A stretch of DNA of 64,000 nt, taken from contig NZ_GG703818.1 in assembly GCF_000156395.1 (NCBI RefSeq), positions 108,228-172,227 of the forward strand, in the 5' to 3' direction. Position 1 is the first letter of the stretch. Every line of letters begins with the position of its first letter. The translations under genes and the position numbers were made by a program. The notes beneath the pieces are model-generated. The model was not told the origin of the DNA. It did not search any database and saw only the letters and a program-made list of their open reading frames with translations. Source of the stretch: Providencia rustigianii DSM 4541. Its GTDB lineage: Bacteria > Pseudomonadota > Gammaproteobacteria > Enterobacterales > Enterobacteriaceae. Positions 40,670-49,782 of this stretch are shown one piece after another.

Positions 40670-41647
40670 ATGAACCGCACACAGATATTGAAAAAAATAT
40701 GGCTACCAAGTGGTATATTTCTGTATTCCCAATATACAGCAGCCGCCTGTATTCAAAACCCTAATTTTATGAATCTCATGTTCAATATTCCCCCCCGAGT
40801 TTATAACATTCCTTATGATGATATAACGACACGAGATTTAGAAACTATCGTGATTCCGTATGGAACCGGCCCATTGGATACCAATTCACCTAGAGGGCGA
40901 GATTGTGGGGTGACTGATTTACATGGGCGATTTATTAATGGCTGGGTTCCGAATGCAAATTCTATAGCGCCCACAAATATTCCCGGTATCAGCATGTCGA
41001 TTCGAACGGGTTCCGCACTTTGGTTTAACTCTTATGTCCCTGGTAGAAGCACACCAAACTGGAATATCATAGAAACCAGCTGGCATGTCATCATTAAAAA
41101 AACAGGCCGAGTTACACAACCGGGAACATTCACTCCGGGAAGGGCTGCTCAGTTATACCAGACCAATACAAAACCCGTGAATTCAACTTGGTATTTAACT
41201 ACGCTCAATATTCCCAATAATGCCATTACCATTAATACTGTTAGCTGTTCATTAAAAAATCCAACTTATATTATTGATATGGGTGATTGGTATGACTCCC
41301 AATTTCAAAACATTGGGGATACCAGTACCTCAGTCAATATTCCTATTACCTTAAGTTGCAAGGCTGGAGCCAATATAAAAGCCACGATTACCAGCAGTGC
41401 TGGTTATGAAGACCCTCAAACAGGAAAACTAAAACTCGCAGGTGCAGACCAAGCCAGCGGTATCGCTATCCAACTGCTGGATAAAAATAATAATCCAATC
41501 CGTTTGAATAATAAAAATAACTTGCAAGATAATGTCCCTGCTGGGGATTATCTTTTTAATTGGAAAGCCCGTTACATAAAAACAGCTGCACCGGTCATAC
41601 CGGGTACAGCAAATTCGAATGCCGTTGTTAATATTCGTTATGAATAG
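40670..41647 (+). CDS. Fimbrial operon 1 tip adhesin, subtype II
   Basis: 325 residues: signal peptide, then an N-terminal receptor-type domain starting ACIQNPNFMNL with IPYDDITTRDLE, a Cys in RDCGV and GWVPNANSIAPTNIPGIS. From about residue 195 a pilin domain follows (SCSLKNPTYII, GDWYDSQFQNIGDTSTSVNIPITLSC, C-terminal VVNIRYE). Such two-domain subunits sit at the fibre tip, because the second domain can join the next pilin but the first has no donor strand. Five such genes occur here; this one shares its N-terminal type with those at 49783 and 57396. The receptor is unknown. AAAGGA precedes the ATG. Confidence 0.85.
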   Translation: MNRTQILKKIWLPSGIFLYSQYTAAACIQNPNFMNLMFNIPPRVYNIPYDDITTRDLETIVIPYGTGPLDTNSPRGRDCGVTDLHGRFINGWVPNANSIAPTNIPGISMSIRTGSALWFNSYVPGRSTPNWNIIETSWHVIIKKTGRVTQPGTFTPGRAAQLYQTNTKPVNSTWYLTTLNIPNNAITINTVSCSLKNPTYIIDMGDWYDSQFQNIGDTSTSVNIPITLSCKAGANIKATITSSAGYEDPQTGKLKLAGADQASGIAIQLLDKNNNPIRLNNKNNLQDNVPAGDYLFNWKARYIKTAAPVIPGTANSNAVVNIRYE

Positions 41648-41656
41648 GACTCACAG

Positions 41657-42166
41657 ATGAAAGTCATATTCCTAAAGTCATTATTGCTAAGTGGGCTAAT
41701 AACTTGTTTCGATATCTATTCCGACGAGAATATTAACTTACTGTTTAATGGAAATATAAAAGCAACACCATGCCAGATTGAGCAGACAAACTATATCATT
41801 GACCTAAAAACAGTCAATATTGCAAATATCCGTAATAATCAAAAAGCTCCATGGGTCAACTTCAGTATCAATTTAAAAAATTGCCCTCTCAACACCCGTG
41901 AATCTGTCATGACTTTAACAGGAGTTCCAGAACCCACAAATTCAGACTATTTTCGTAATAGCGGGTCTGCCACTAACGTTGCTTTAGATTTAGCTTCTGG
42001 TTCTAGTCAAATTCGCGTCAAAAATGGCTCTCAAATTACAACGCCGATTAATCAACAAACCCATCGCGCAGAAATCCCATTCTCTGCACGAGTGACCAGC
42101 TTAAATACTGCGATGACTGCTGGGTCCTTTCGCAGCCATGTGGAATTTATTTTGACCTATAACTAA
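41657..42166 (+). CDS. Fimbrial operon 1 minor pilin
   Basis: 169 residues with a signal peptide. After it comes INLLFNGNIKATPCQIEQTNYIIDLKTVNI, a donor-strand segment and first Cys, then NLKNCPL with the second Cys, and a C-terminus ending EFILTYN. It corresponds to the second minor pilins of operons 2 and 3 (48335 and 56589), which share the NIxNxxxxPWVxFxIxLKNCP pattern and GSFxSHxEF near the end. Minor pilins of this kind link tip and shaft or anchor the fibre. Operon 1 lacks the first type of minor pilin (47808, 56064). Confidence 0.85.
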   Translation: MKVIFLKSLLLSGLITCFDIYSDENINLLFNGNIKATPCQIEQTNYIIDLKTVNIANIRNNQKAPWVNFSINLKNCPLNTRESVMTLTGVPEPTNSDYFRNSGSATNVALDLASGSSQIRVKNGSQITTPINQQTHRAEIPFSARVTSLNTAMTAGSFRSHVEFILTYN

Positions 42167-42238
42167 CAAATTCTTAGTGGTGATCATTTTGAGAATAACG
42201 TATTTCTTAACAAGGCTTATTTTTAATGAGAGGTTCAT

Positions 42239-42517
42239 ATGAATAACAACCATACAATTTCTGAAATCATTGGGCATAAAATAAAATTTATTCGTGAACG
42301 AAAAAAATTACCCTTGCAAGAAGTTGCAGATGCAGTAGGTATTGATGAAATGCAACAGATTCGTTATGAAAAGGGGCAGTCTCGGATCCCAATTGATAAA
42401 TTGAAACAATATGCTGACTATTTTGGCATTAACATGGTCACTTTTTTTATTTTTACTGAAGTTGAAAAGAAAAAAATTCGTGAACATGTCAAAAAAACAG
42501 AGAAATTTATTAGTTAA
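42239..42517 (+). CDS. MrpJ-like XRE regulator, operon 1
   Basis: 92 residues with one XRE helix-turn-helix (about residues 9-65): IIGHKIKFIRERKKLPLQEVADAVGIDEMQQIRYEKGQSRIPIDKLKQYADYFGINMVTFF. It lies at the end of the fimbrial operon, 72 bases after the minor pilin, exactly where MrpJ and its paralogues lie in Proteus fimbrial operons. MrpJ represses flagellar genes when fimbriae are made. Its recognition helix (DEMQQIRYEKG) departs from the QQQxRYERG form of the other copies, so its DNA target may differ. AGAGG precedes the ATG. Role in motility control is inferred by analogy. Confidence 0.85.
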   Translation: MNNNHTISEIIGHKIKFIRERKKLPLQEVADAVGIDEMQQIRYEKGQSRIPIDKLKQYADYFGINMVTFFIFTEVEKKKIREHVKKTEKFIS

Positions 42518-42570
42518 CAAAATAAAAATAGAGCGGTACAGTCTATTTTAGAACGTGCACTAATGATTAA

Positions 42571-42594
42571 TCTTATTTCAACATTGAAATAAGA
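42571..42594. repeat. Perfect inverted repeat after the operon 1 regulator
   Basis: TCTTATTTCA and TGAAATAAGA pair perfectly around ACAT, 53 bases past the regulator stop. There is no U tract on either strand, so it may be an operator or a weak transcript-ending stem. Confidence 0.5.
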
Positions 42595-42914
42595 CAACAA
42601 AACACAATTATTATCCGGAACATTTTCATATACCATCTTATTTAGACCATTGATTTTCAAAAATCAACAATCATAAAAAATTCATCTAAGAACATTAAAT
42701 CCCATAAATCTCTCATAACGTGTAATTATGCACAAAGTATTAATCAAATGTAAATATTAATATTTAATATTTATTTTTAATTAATGATTAAATGCAAATT
42801 ATTAATATATTTGTTTATCGGAATTTTTCATTAAAAAATCCAACCTCTATGGTGAAATAGTAACAAAACAAGCCAATAAAAAACAATTTAATTATAATTA
42901 AATCTAAAAAACCA

Positions 42915-42990
42915 AAAACTTGTTTAAAGTTAAAATAAAAGACAAAATATCCATCAATTGAGTTAATCATTATTTCAATGAAGCTCAATT
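42915..42990 (+). promoter_or_regulatory. Conserved promoter-leader block of fimbrial operon 2
   Basis: AAAACTTGTTTA, then a 16-base variable stretch, then CAAAATATCCATCA and a stem-loop AATTGAG (42956-42962) / CTCAATT (42984-42990). The same block with the same spacing precedes operon 3 at 51163-51236. It ends about 20 bases before the TGGAG of the pilin gene, suggesting a shared promoter and structured leader. Confidence 0.65.
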
Positions 42991-43022
42991 TATCAAATAT
43001 AAATATCTCTTGGAGAAAATGA

Positions 43023-43553
43023 ATGAAAAAGAATTTACTGGCATCATTAATTGCTGCATCTTCTATCTTTGCTGTAAATAGTGCATTAGCGGCAGATGGA
43101 ACAATTGATTTCACGGGCGAGATCACTGACCAAGCATGTGAATTGGCATCAGGTTCTGATGCACTAAAAGTTAATTTAGGTAAAGTCTCTAAAAAAGCAT
43201 TACCAAGTGCAGGAAGCACTGCAGCTGCAACTAAATTTACGATTAAATTAATTAATTGCCCAACAACGGTAACCTCTGCATCCGTTAAATTTGATGCAAC
43301 CTCTTACCCTAATGATGACTCAGTTATTGAGCTTAAAGATGCCGGACAATCAGGCGTTGCTAAAGGCGTTGGTATCCAAATCACTGATGATGTAAACACA
43401 GTTATCCCTCTGTTCACCGCATCTAAAGCTTACCCACTAAAAGATGGCGTTGAAAATAATTTAGATTTCAGAGCTCGTTATATCGCTCAAACCGACAGTG
43501 TTGATGTCGGTTTAGCAAACGCTAATGCAACATTTACAATTAATTATAACTAA
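43023..43553 (+). CDS. Fimbrial operon 2 major pilin
   Basis: 176 residues: signal peptide ending ALA-A, donor strand ADGTIDFTGEITDQACEL, Cys pair (DQAC, INCPT) and C-terminus ATFTINYN. The first 100 mature residues are almost the same as in the operon 3 pilin (51268); differences cluster around residues 110-125 (NDDSVIELKDAGQSG against GDDSVIKLKQETG) and near 155-165, as expected for exposed, variable loops. It is the likely shaft subunit, made in excess because of the hairpin at 43562-43587. TTGGAG precedes the start. Confidence 0.93.
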   Translation: MKKNLLASLIAASSIFAVNSALAADGTIDFTGEITDQACELASGSDALKVNLGKVSKKALPSAGSTAAATKFTIKLINCPTTVTSASVKFDATSYPNDDSVIELKDAGQSGVAKGVGIQITDDVNTVIPLFTASKAYPLKDGVENNLDFRARYIAQTDSVDVGLANANATFTINYN

Positions 43554-43561
43554 TTAGCTAT

Positions 43562-43587
43562 TAAGGTTTAAAAGGAATTAAACCTTA
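43562..43587 (+). terminator. Intercistronic hairpin after the operon 2 pilin
   Basis: TAAGGTTTAA (43562-43571) and TTAAACCTTA (43578-43587) pair perfectly over loop AAGGAA. The same structure lies after the operon 3 pilin with an A-T pair changed to G-C, a compensatory change. It probably attenuates transcription or protects pilin mRNA. Confidence 0.75.
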
Positions 43588-43609
43588 GTATTTATTCAAT
43601 GGTGGTAAT

Positions 43610-44278
43610 ATGAAATTTATTGTTTATTCCCTTGTTACTTTATTTACAATAATTAATACGGCTTATGCAGGTGTTATTATTGGTGGAACTCGTGTTATTT
43701 ATCCAGAGGGAAGTAAAGATGTAAGTATTTCTGTTGAGAACCCAGATAAGATTCCTTACTTAATCCAATCCTGGATTGATGGTATTGATGAAAAAAAACA
43801 ATCTGATTTCACTATCACACCACCATTATTTAGATTAAACCCTGAAAAAACCAATGCATTGAGAATTTTTTTAACTGAGAACAAGCTCCCTACAGATAAA
43901 GAATCTTTATTCTGGTTAAATATAAAAACCATTCCTGCAACTGAACGTACTGAAAATTCATTACAGATTGCATTTAAAACTCAGATGAAATTAATTTATC
44001 GTCCTACAACGTTTAAAAATGTCAATTTTGAAGAAGAACAGAATAAGTTAACTTGGACAAAATCAGGAAAAAAACTTTCAGTTAAGAATCCAACACCTTA
44101 TTACATGAATTTTCAGAGCGTCACTTTTAATGGTAAAAAAATTAATGATGTTTCCTACGCTGCACCATTAACAACGACAACATTTGAAGTTAATGATACC
44201 GCAACAAAAGGTACTGTTAAATGGGAAGTTATTAATGATTACGGCGCGGCCGAAAAAGCATCAGAAATAAAAATATAG
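43610..44278 (+). CDS. Fimbrial operon 2 periplasmic chaperone
   Basis: 222 residues, signal peptide ending AYA-GV. PapD-family signatures: Arg in GGTRVIYPEG, the proline-rich DFTITPPLFRL, and the G1 strand NSLQIAFKTQMKLIYRP with the conserved Lys. It is nearly the same as the operon 3 chaperone (51851), including DKIPYLIQSWID and EKKQSDFTITPPLFRL, and less like that of operon 1. GGTGG lies just before the ATG. Cross-function between operons 2 and 3 is plausible from this similarity. Confidence 0.94.
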   Translation: MKFIVYSLVTLFTIINTAYAGVIIGGTRVIYPEGSKDVSISVENPDKIPYLIQSWIDGIDEKKQSDFTITPPLFRLNPEKTNALRIFLTENKLPTDKESLFWLNIKTIPATERTENSLQIAFKTQMKLIYRPTTFKNVNFEEEQNKLTWTKSGKKLSVKNPTPYYMNFQSVTFNGKKINDVSYAAPLTTTTFEVNDTATKGTVKWEVINDYGAAEKASEIKI

Positions 44279-44305
44279 ACGATATAATTATTAGGTTACT
44301 TCTCA

Positions 44306-46816
44306 ATGAAAATAAATAAAATATGCTTTGGCCTATTTTTATATTTAGGCTATACGGTATCATTGTATGCAGAAAAAAATACAGATAATAATGTCTATTT
44401 TGATCCGGATTTTTTAGAGCTTCCCAATAAAGATGCGGTTGATTTAACTCAGTTTGAAAATAACGAACAATTAGCAGGAAGTTACTATGTTGATATTTAT
44501 GTTAATAGTAACCTAATTGGTGCCAAAAAATTAAATTTTGATAAAAACAACCAAAATAAACTAATTCCCTGTTTATCTCTGACAGATCTGAATGATTTCG
44601 GCGTAAAAACGACTGAATATCCAGAGCTACAAAGTGCAAGCAATGGTTGTGTGAATTTAGCCGTAATTCCTGACGCCACAAGTAGCTTTGAGTTTGATTC
44701 ACAGCGGCTGTATTTAAGTATTCCTCAAATTGCATTAGACAAAAACCCGCGAGGCTATGTCAATTTAGCGGATATTGATAATGGAATTAATGCACTAATG
44801 CTGAATTACAGCTACAGCGGTTCTAAAAATTATGACCGCAAGAAAGGCGGCTCCGATAGCACCTCAAATTATGTGAATTTAAGACCTGGTTTAAATATCG
44901 GCGCTTGGCGTCTACGTAACTATACCACTTGGTCAAGCAGTGATAACCAATCTAGCAAATGGGATACCGTGTATACCTATGCTTCACGTGGCATTAATAG
45001 CATTAAAAGCCAGTTAACGCTTGGAGACAGTGTATCTCCATCGATGGTCTTTGATAGCGTACCGTTTCGTGGCGCTCAGTTAGCGACTGATGATGATATG
45101 TATCCAGAAAGTTTACGCGGTTACGCGCCGGTTGTTCGCGGAATTGCGCGCAGTAACGCACAAATTACTATTCGACAGAATGGCTATACGATTTACCAGA
45201 CAGAAGTGGCCGCCGGTCCATTTGAAATCAATGATTTGTACCCTACAGGTGCCAGTGGTGACCTACATGTCACAATTAAAGAATCTAACGGTAGTGAGCA
45301 ATACCAAATTGTTCCTTTTGCTTCTTTACCTGTATTACAGCGTGAGGGTTATTTATCCTACAGTGTAACGGGCGGGCAATATCGCGCCTATGATAGCCAT
45401 GTAGATAAAACTCACTTTGGGCAATTTACACTTATTTATGGTCTTCCTTATGGGATCACCGCTTTCGGCGGAAGCCAGATCAGTGAAAACTACCAATCTT
45501 ATTCTATTGGAGCAGGGCAAAACCTTGGACAATTTGGGGCGCTTTCTATTGACGTCACTCATGCGAGCTCAAAATTTACGGATGATACCAAAGAGCAAGG
45601 GCAATCTTACCGCTTCCGTTATAACAAAAACTTGAATGATATCGGAACCAATATCGCCTTAGCCGGATACCGTTATTCCACCAAAGGGTTTTACAGCTTA
45701 TCGGAAGTTTTTGATACTTTTCGAGATACTCTCTATACCCCGGAAATTGAACGACGCCGTAACCGTGGTGAAATTACACTCAGCCAAAACTTAGGTGAAA
45801 ATTACGGTTCTCTTTCAATAGGCTATGTAAATGAAGATTATTGGAATAGTGATAAGAAAACTCAATCGGCAACACTCGGGTATAGCAATAGCTGGCGAGG
45901 CATCAGTTATGGGATTAATTACACTTATAACCGTGATACCAGTACGTATGCCTACAATGGGAATAACCAAGGTCAAAATGAAGATGATCATCAACTGGCA
46001 TTGAACGTCAGTATTCCAATTAACCTGTTTGATAGTACTTTTTACTACAACCTCAACACCAATAGCAGCAGTAACGGTCCTAACTCTGGAAATATGGGGC
46101 TTTCCGCAAGCCAATTGGATAATCGCTTAAACTGGAGTCTCCAGCAAGGTTATACCACCCAAGGGCAAGGATCGTCGGGCAATATGAATGCCACATATAA
46201 AGGACAATATGGCGAGGTTTCTGGAGGAAGCAGTTACGGTAAAGATAATTACAATCTCTATTATGGAACTAATGGCAGCTTAGTTGCTCATTCAGGTGGC
46301 ATTGTGCTTGGGCAACAATTAGGTGAAACAGCAGCCATTGTGGATATTCCAGAAGCTGGCGATGTACCTATTCTGAACCAAGCTGGCGTAGTGACCAATA
46401 ATCAAGGCTATGCTTTAGTGCCTTATGTTACCGCATACCGTAAAAATGCGATTGATATCGACACTTCAGCCCTACCTGATAATACAGAAATGGAGTTAAC
46501 CAGCCAAACCGTTGCACCTAGCCGCGGGGCGTTAGTGAAAGCCAGCTTTGCCGCCAATGTGGGCTATCGCGCCATGATGGAGCTTAAATTTGCTGATGGA
46601 AAACCGGTACCATTTGGCGCTCAAGCCATCTTTAAAGATAACAATCAATTAAATGGCATGGTCGGTAATGACGGTGAAATTTACTTATCCGGTTTAGCCG
46701 AAAGTGGCAGTTTTATTATCCAATATAACGATAAACAACAGTGTCAGGTGAATTATAACTTGGCGGGTGTATCGAACTATTTGGGGCTATATAAAACAGC
46801 TGCGGTTTGTCAATAG
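44306..46816 (+). CDS. Fimbrial operon 2 outer-membrane usher
   Basis: 836 residues with a signal peptide ending LYA-E. N-terminal domain DPDFLELPNKDAVDLTQFENNEQLAGSYYV, barrel and plug with TDDDMYPESLRGYAPVVRGIARSNAQ, and C-terminal domains ending CQVNYNLAGVSNYLGLYKTAAVCQ. It is highly similar to the operon 3 usher (52545) over the whole length, with most differences in barrel loops such as NGNNQGQNEDDHQ. It starts 27 bases after the chaperone stop. The tip gene start lies 12 bases downstream. Confidence 0.95.
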   Translation: MKINKICFGLFLYLGYTVSLYAEKNTDNNVYFDPDFLELPNKDAVDLTQFENNEQLAGSYYVDIYVNSNLIGAKKLNFDKNNQNKLIPCLSLTDLNDFGVKTTEYPELQSASNGCVNLAVIPDATSSFEFDSQRLYLSIPQIALDKNPRGYVNLADIDNGINALMLNYSYSGSKNYDRKKGGSDSTSNYVNLRPGLNIGAWRLRNYTTWSSSDNQSSKWDTVYTYASRGINSIKSQLTLGDSVSPSMVFDSVPFRGAQLATDDDMYPESLRGYAPVVRGIARSNAQITIRQNGYTIYQTEVAAGPFEINDLYPTGASGDLHVTIKESNGSEQYQIVPFASLPVLQREGYLSYSVTGGQYRAYDSHVDKTHFGQFTLIYGLPYGITAFGGSQISENYQSYSIGAGQNLGQFGALSIDVTHASSKFTDDTKEQGQSYRFRYNKNLNDIGTNIALAGYRYSTKGFYSLSEVFDTFRDTLYTPEIERRRNRGEITLSQNLGENYGSLSIGYVNEDYWNSDKKTQSATLGYSNSWRGISYGINYTYNRDTSTYAYNGNNQGQNEDDHQLALNVSIPINLFDSTFYYNLNTNSSSNGPNSGNMGLSASQLDNRLNWSLQQGYTTQGQGSSGNMNATYKGQYGEVSGGSSYGKDNYNLYYGTNGSLVAHSGGIVLGQQLGETAAIVDIPEAGDVPILNQAGVVTNNQGYALVPYVTAYRKNAIDIDTSALPDNTEMELTSQTVAPSRGALVKASFAANVGYRAMMELKFADGKPVPFGAQAIFKDNNQLNGMVGNDGEIYLSGLAESGSFIIQYNDKQQCQVNYNLAGVSNYLGLYKTAAVCQ

Positions 46817-46827
46817 GCGGAATAAAA

Positions 46828-47799
46828 ATGAAAAAATCTATATATTACTTTTTATCTGTATTATGGACGTCATTGTTCTATACAGAATACTCCATTGCCG
46901 CATGTACACAAAACCCATTAAATAATCAAATAAGGTATATACCAAATGACACCATATATTTGCAATATGATAATTTAATAACCAATAATACTGTATTGAG
47001 ATCCCACACTGTAACAGGATTCAGTTCCGGATATGGTTTTGCAGTTAAAGGACAAGAAGATTGTGGTGGGTACATTGATAAATACTTTACTAATGGATGG
47101 TCTGTAAGTTCAAATAATACGGCTCCTACCAATATATCAGGGATTGGAATTCGAGTGCGTTTCAATGGAGGATATTTTCCTGAACGCTCATCAACCGCAA
47201 GCACAAGCTGGGGTTATGCTGGAGCAACTAACTGGACTATCGATATTGTTAAAACAGGTATGGTTTCATTGTCCGGAACCATCCGTAGTGGAAATGTGGC
47301 CGTTTTATCTCAATACAATACAACGCCAAGAACTCGATTTATCGCCAATACACTTAGATTTCAAAGTAGTTATCGAATTAATGTACTCAGTTGCTCATTA
47401 AAAAACAGTCAGTCTGTTTATAATATTGAACTCGGCGATTGGTATGATACCCAATTTGCAAATATTGGAGATACCAGCACCTCAGTCGATATTCCCATTG
47501 CATTAACCTGCATGGCAGGGGCTAATATTAAAACAACCGTGACCAGTTCTGCGGGCTACGTTGATCTCAACACAGGAAAATTAGCATTATCCGGTGCCGA
47601 TAAAGCGACCGGAGTAGCGATTCAATTATTAGATAAAAACAATGTACCTGTAAAACTTAACACTAAAAATAGTTTACAAAATAGCGTGCCTGCCGGTGAT
47701 TATATGTTTAATTGGAAGGCACGTTATATTAAAACGGCAGATAAAATCACGCCCGGAAGTGCAAACTCAACTGCCACTGTCAATATTCGCTATGAATAG
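46828..47799 (+). CDS. Fimbrial operon 2 tip adhesin, subtype I
   Basis: 323 residues from ATG 46828, which follows AGGCGG; an upstream TTG inside the usher end is unlikely to be used. Signal peptide, then the N-terminal domain ACTQNPLNNQIRYIPNDTIYLQYDNLITN with EDCGGYIDKYFTNGW and APTNISGIGIRVRF. A pilin domain follows (SCSLKNSQSVYNIELGDWYDTQFANIGDTSTSVDIPIALTC ... TVNIRYE). The QYDNL and DCGGY features define subtype I, shared only with 55075. Predicted tip subunit; receptor unknown. Confidence 0.85.
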   Translation: MKKSIYYFLSVLWTSLFYTEYSIAACTQNPLNNQIRYIPNDTIYLQYDNLITNNTVLRSHTVTGFSSGYGFAVKGQEDCGGYIDKYFTNGWSVSSNNTAPTNISGIGIRVRFNGGYFPERSSTASTSWGYAGATNWTIDIVKTGMVSLSGTIRSGNVAVLSQYNTTPRTRFIANTLRFQSSYRINVLSCSLKNSQSVYNIELGDWYDTQFANIGDTSTSVDIPIALTCMAGANIKTTVTSSAGYVDLNTGKLALSGADKATGVAIQLLDKNNVPVKLNTKNSLQNSVPAGDYMFNWKARYIKTADKITPGSANSTATVNIRYE

Positions 47800-47807
47800 G
47801 AAAAATA

Positions 47808-48323
47808 ATGAAAAAATTAATATTCTCTTTATTACTTGCGAATAGCTTATTAATTAATTTACCTGCATTCTCAGCAAGTACAGTAACACTAAATTTTAAA
47901 GGAAACATTAAAGCCGCAACCTGTAATATCTCGGGTGGGAATAATATTGATATTGATTTAAAAAGAATGCCCGTTGACTTATTTAGTCAACCTCAAAGTG
48001 GCTCAGATTGGAAGCAATTTAACATTGATATGAATAACTGTTCTTCTTATATTAATCAAATAGTACTGACCTTTAGCGGAACGGCTGACACCAATAATAT
48101 CAATAGCCTATATAAAAATATGGGCACTGCTAAAAATATTGCAGTTCAACTTGAAAGTGGCAATGGAATAACCCCATTAGGTAATCAAAAAGTATTACAG
48201 GTACCTTTATCTGGACAAAATAGTCTCAGTATTCCTTTAAGAACCCGAGCATTTAGTGCATTAGGTAATGCGAGTGCAGGTACTGTATCCGCCAATATTA
48301 CAGCCACAATTACTTATTTATAA
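47808..48323 (+). CDS. Fimbrial operon 2 minor pilin, type 1
   Basis: 171 residues: signal peptide ending FSA-S, STVTLNFKGNIKAATCNISGGNNIDIDL with first Cys, MNNCSSYINQ with second Cys, and C-terminus ANITATITYL. The partner in operon 3 is at 56064; operon 1 has no equivalent. It is likely a tip-adaptor or fibre-linking subunit. It begins eight bases after the tip gene. Confidence 0.87.
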   Translation: MKKLIFSLLLANSLLINLPAFSASTVTLNFKGNIKAATCNISGGNNIDIDLKRMPVDLFSQPQSGSDWKQFNIDMNNCSSYINQIVLTFSGTADTNNINSLYKNMGTAKNIAVQLESGNGITPLGNQKVLQVPLSGQNSLSIPLRTRAFSALGNASAGTVSANITATITYL

Positions 48324-48334
48324 GGATGAGAATA

Positions 48335-48832
48335 ATGAAAAAATTAGCACTCTCATTATTGCTTCTAGCGTCCCCTTTAACTGTCATGGCGCAAGCTGCC
48401 AATATCCACGTTCACGGTTATGTTACCGCACGACCCTGTGAGTTAGAGAAAGCCAATTATGTGGTTGACCTAAAAAAAGTGAATGTCTGGAATATTCGTG
48501 ATACTCAAGCATCCCCATGGGTAGATTTTACGATTAAGTTAAAAAATTGCCCAGTGGATACCAAAGAGGCGATTATGGTCATTGATGGAACACCCGACCT
48601 TGTTGCAACAAATTATTTTATCAATAACGGTACTGCTAAAAATGTCGCTTTAAATTTAGCCCAGGGATTAAATAAAGCAACAGTAAAAAATGGCGATCAG
48701 ATTTCCACTCCCGTTAACGAACAAACTCGCACCGTTGAAATTCCTCTTTCAGCTAGAATGGCTGGTTACGGTTCAGGAATGACGGGAGGCTCATTTAAAA
48801 GCCATCTTGATTTCACATTTATTTATCACTAA
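48335..48832 (+). CDS. Fimbrial operon 2 minor pilin, type 2
   Basis: 165 residues from ATG 48335, with AAGGATG about nine bases before; an in-frame ATG at 48326 overlaps that ribosome-binding site. Signal peptide ending AQA-A, HVHGYVTARPCELEKANYVVDLKKVNVWNIRDTQASPWVDFTIKLKNCP with the Cys pair, and C-terminus FKSHLDFTFIYH. Related to 41657 and 56589. A structural minor subunit. Confidence 0.87.
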   Translation: MKKLALSLLLLASPLTVMAQAANIHVHGYVTARPCELEKANYVVDLKKVNVWNIRDTQASPWVDFTIKLKNCPVDTKEAIMVIDGTPDLVATNYFINNGTAKNVALNLAQGLNKATVKNGDQISTPVNEQTRTVEIPLSARMAGYGSGMTGGSFKSHLDFTFIYH

Positions 48833-49091
48833 ATATTCAACAAAAATCTTATTTCAATAATCCATATTAGATTAATTAGTTAAAGTTTATTCAGTTAATG
48901 AAAAGATCTCACAAAAAAATTGATTTTATATTAAATAGCCACCATGTAACCCGAGTAAATTTAAATTATGTGATTAAAATCAAGATATAAAATGCAATAC
49001 CTGATAAATATATTATTGAAGTGACATTATTACTTTATCCTTGTTGATTATATTTAACAATCGAGTAGTAATGAATCATGGAGGTTAGATA

Positions 49092-49361
49092 ATGAGCAAT
49101 TACTACCCAGTATCTGCAATTATAGGTAATAAAATAAAATTACTGCGTAAAGAAAAAGGGTTATCCCTTATTGCTGTAGCTAAAGGCGTAGGGATTAGTG
49201 AGCAACAACAATTACGCTATGAACGTGGGAATAATCGAATATCGATAGATAGACTAAAACAATATGCCAACTATTTTAATATTAGCCTTAATCAATTTTT
49301 TTCATTCAATGAAAATGAAAAAGAAAAAATTAAATATGAAGTTAATAAAACATTAATATAG
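49092..49361 (+). CDS. MrpJ-like XRE regulator, operon 2, subtype alpha
   Basis: 89 residues with an XRE helix-turn-helix: YYPVSAIIGNKIKLLRKEKGLSLIAVAKGVGISEQQQLRYERGNNRISIDRLKQYANYF. The recognition helix has the QQQxRYERG motif that I recall as typical of MrpJ paralogues. GGAGG precedes the ATG, so it is well translated, but 259 bases separate it from the minor pilin; it may have its own promoter or be reached by read-through. Followed by a second, different XRE gene 34 bases later. Predicted to link fimbrial expression to motility genes. Confidence 0.86.
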   Translation: MSNYYPVSAIIGNKIKLLRKEKGLSLIAVAKGVGISEQQQLRYERGNNRISIDRLKQYANYFNISLNQFFSFNENEKEKIKYEVNKTLI

Positions 49362-49395
49362 TTTGATTATCATTGAATAAACTTTGGTTATAAAT

Positions 49396-49716
49396 ATGCA
49401 GAAAAACATTTCAAGAATTGTTGGCGCTCGTATTCGAACATTGAGAAAGGATCGCCGCATGAGCATTCAGCAACTGAGTAAAAAACTGGGTATTAGTCAG
49501 CAACATCAGTCACGCCATGAACTCGGTGATATGCGTATCCATGTGGATACGATTTATTCTATTTCTGAAATATTAGAGCTTGATATTAATGAACTTATCA
49601 GCGATTTTACATCATCTAATTCCAATATCATTACAAATGATAAACGAGATAGAGAAAAAATACTTCAAGCTGAAATTTTATTATCACCAGAACAAAATTT
49701 TTCATTATATAAGTAA
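49396..49716 (+). CDS. MrpJ-like XRE regulator, operon 2, subtype beta
   Basis: 106 residues from ATG 49396; an upstream TTG at 49384 is less likely. XRE domain ISRIVGARIRTLRKDRRMSIQQLSKKLGISQQHQSRHELGDMRIHVDTIYSISEIL, then a polar C-terminal tail of about 40 residues. It differs from subtype alpha in QQHQSR and IHVDTIY; the only other beta copy is at 58960. No clear ribosome-binding site. It may form heterodimers with, or be coordinated with, the alpha regulator upstream; this is inference. Confidence 0.83.
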   Translation: MQKNISRIVGARIRTLRKDRRMSIQQLSKKLGISQQHQSRHELGDMRIHVDTIYSISEILELDINELISDFTSSNSNIITNDKRDREKILQAEILLSPEQNFSLYK

Positions 49717-49729
49717 ATTTTACATTTCA

Positions 49730-49751
49730 CTGGAAGTTAATTAACTTCCAG
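49730..49751. repeat. 22-bp perfect palindrome between regulator and second adhesin
   Basis: CTGGAAGTTAA is followed directly by its reverse complement. Flanking TTTCA/TGAAA could extend the stem. It lies 14 bases past the beta regulator and 32 before the adhesin at 49783. A spacerless palindrome without a U tract is more like an operator for a dimeric HTH protein than a terminator. Confidence 0.6.
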
Positions 49752-49782
49752 AATGAAATGAATCGATTAATTTGGAATAAAA

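Larger units (their letters stand above)
42518..43022. other. Region between fimbrial operons 1 and 2
   Basis: About 500 AT-rich bases. It holds a perfect 10-bp inverted repeat at 42571-42594 and, from 42915 to 42990, a promoter-leader block shared with operon 3. No ORF of interest, recombinase or paired long inverted repeats are seen. Confidence 0.6.

Noticed and set aside
36475-43022. Invertible (phase-variable) promoter such as the mrp or fim switch
   Set aside because: I saw no pair of long inverted repeats flanking a promoter and no tyrosine recombinase gene in the window.
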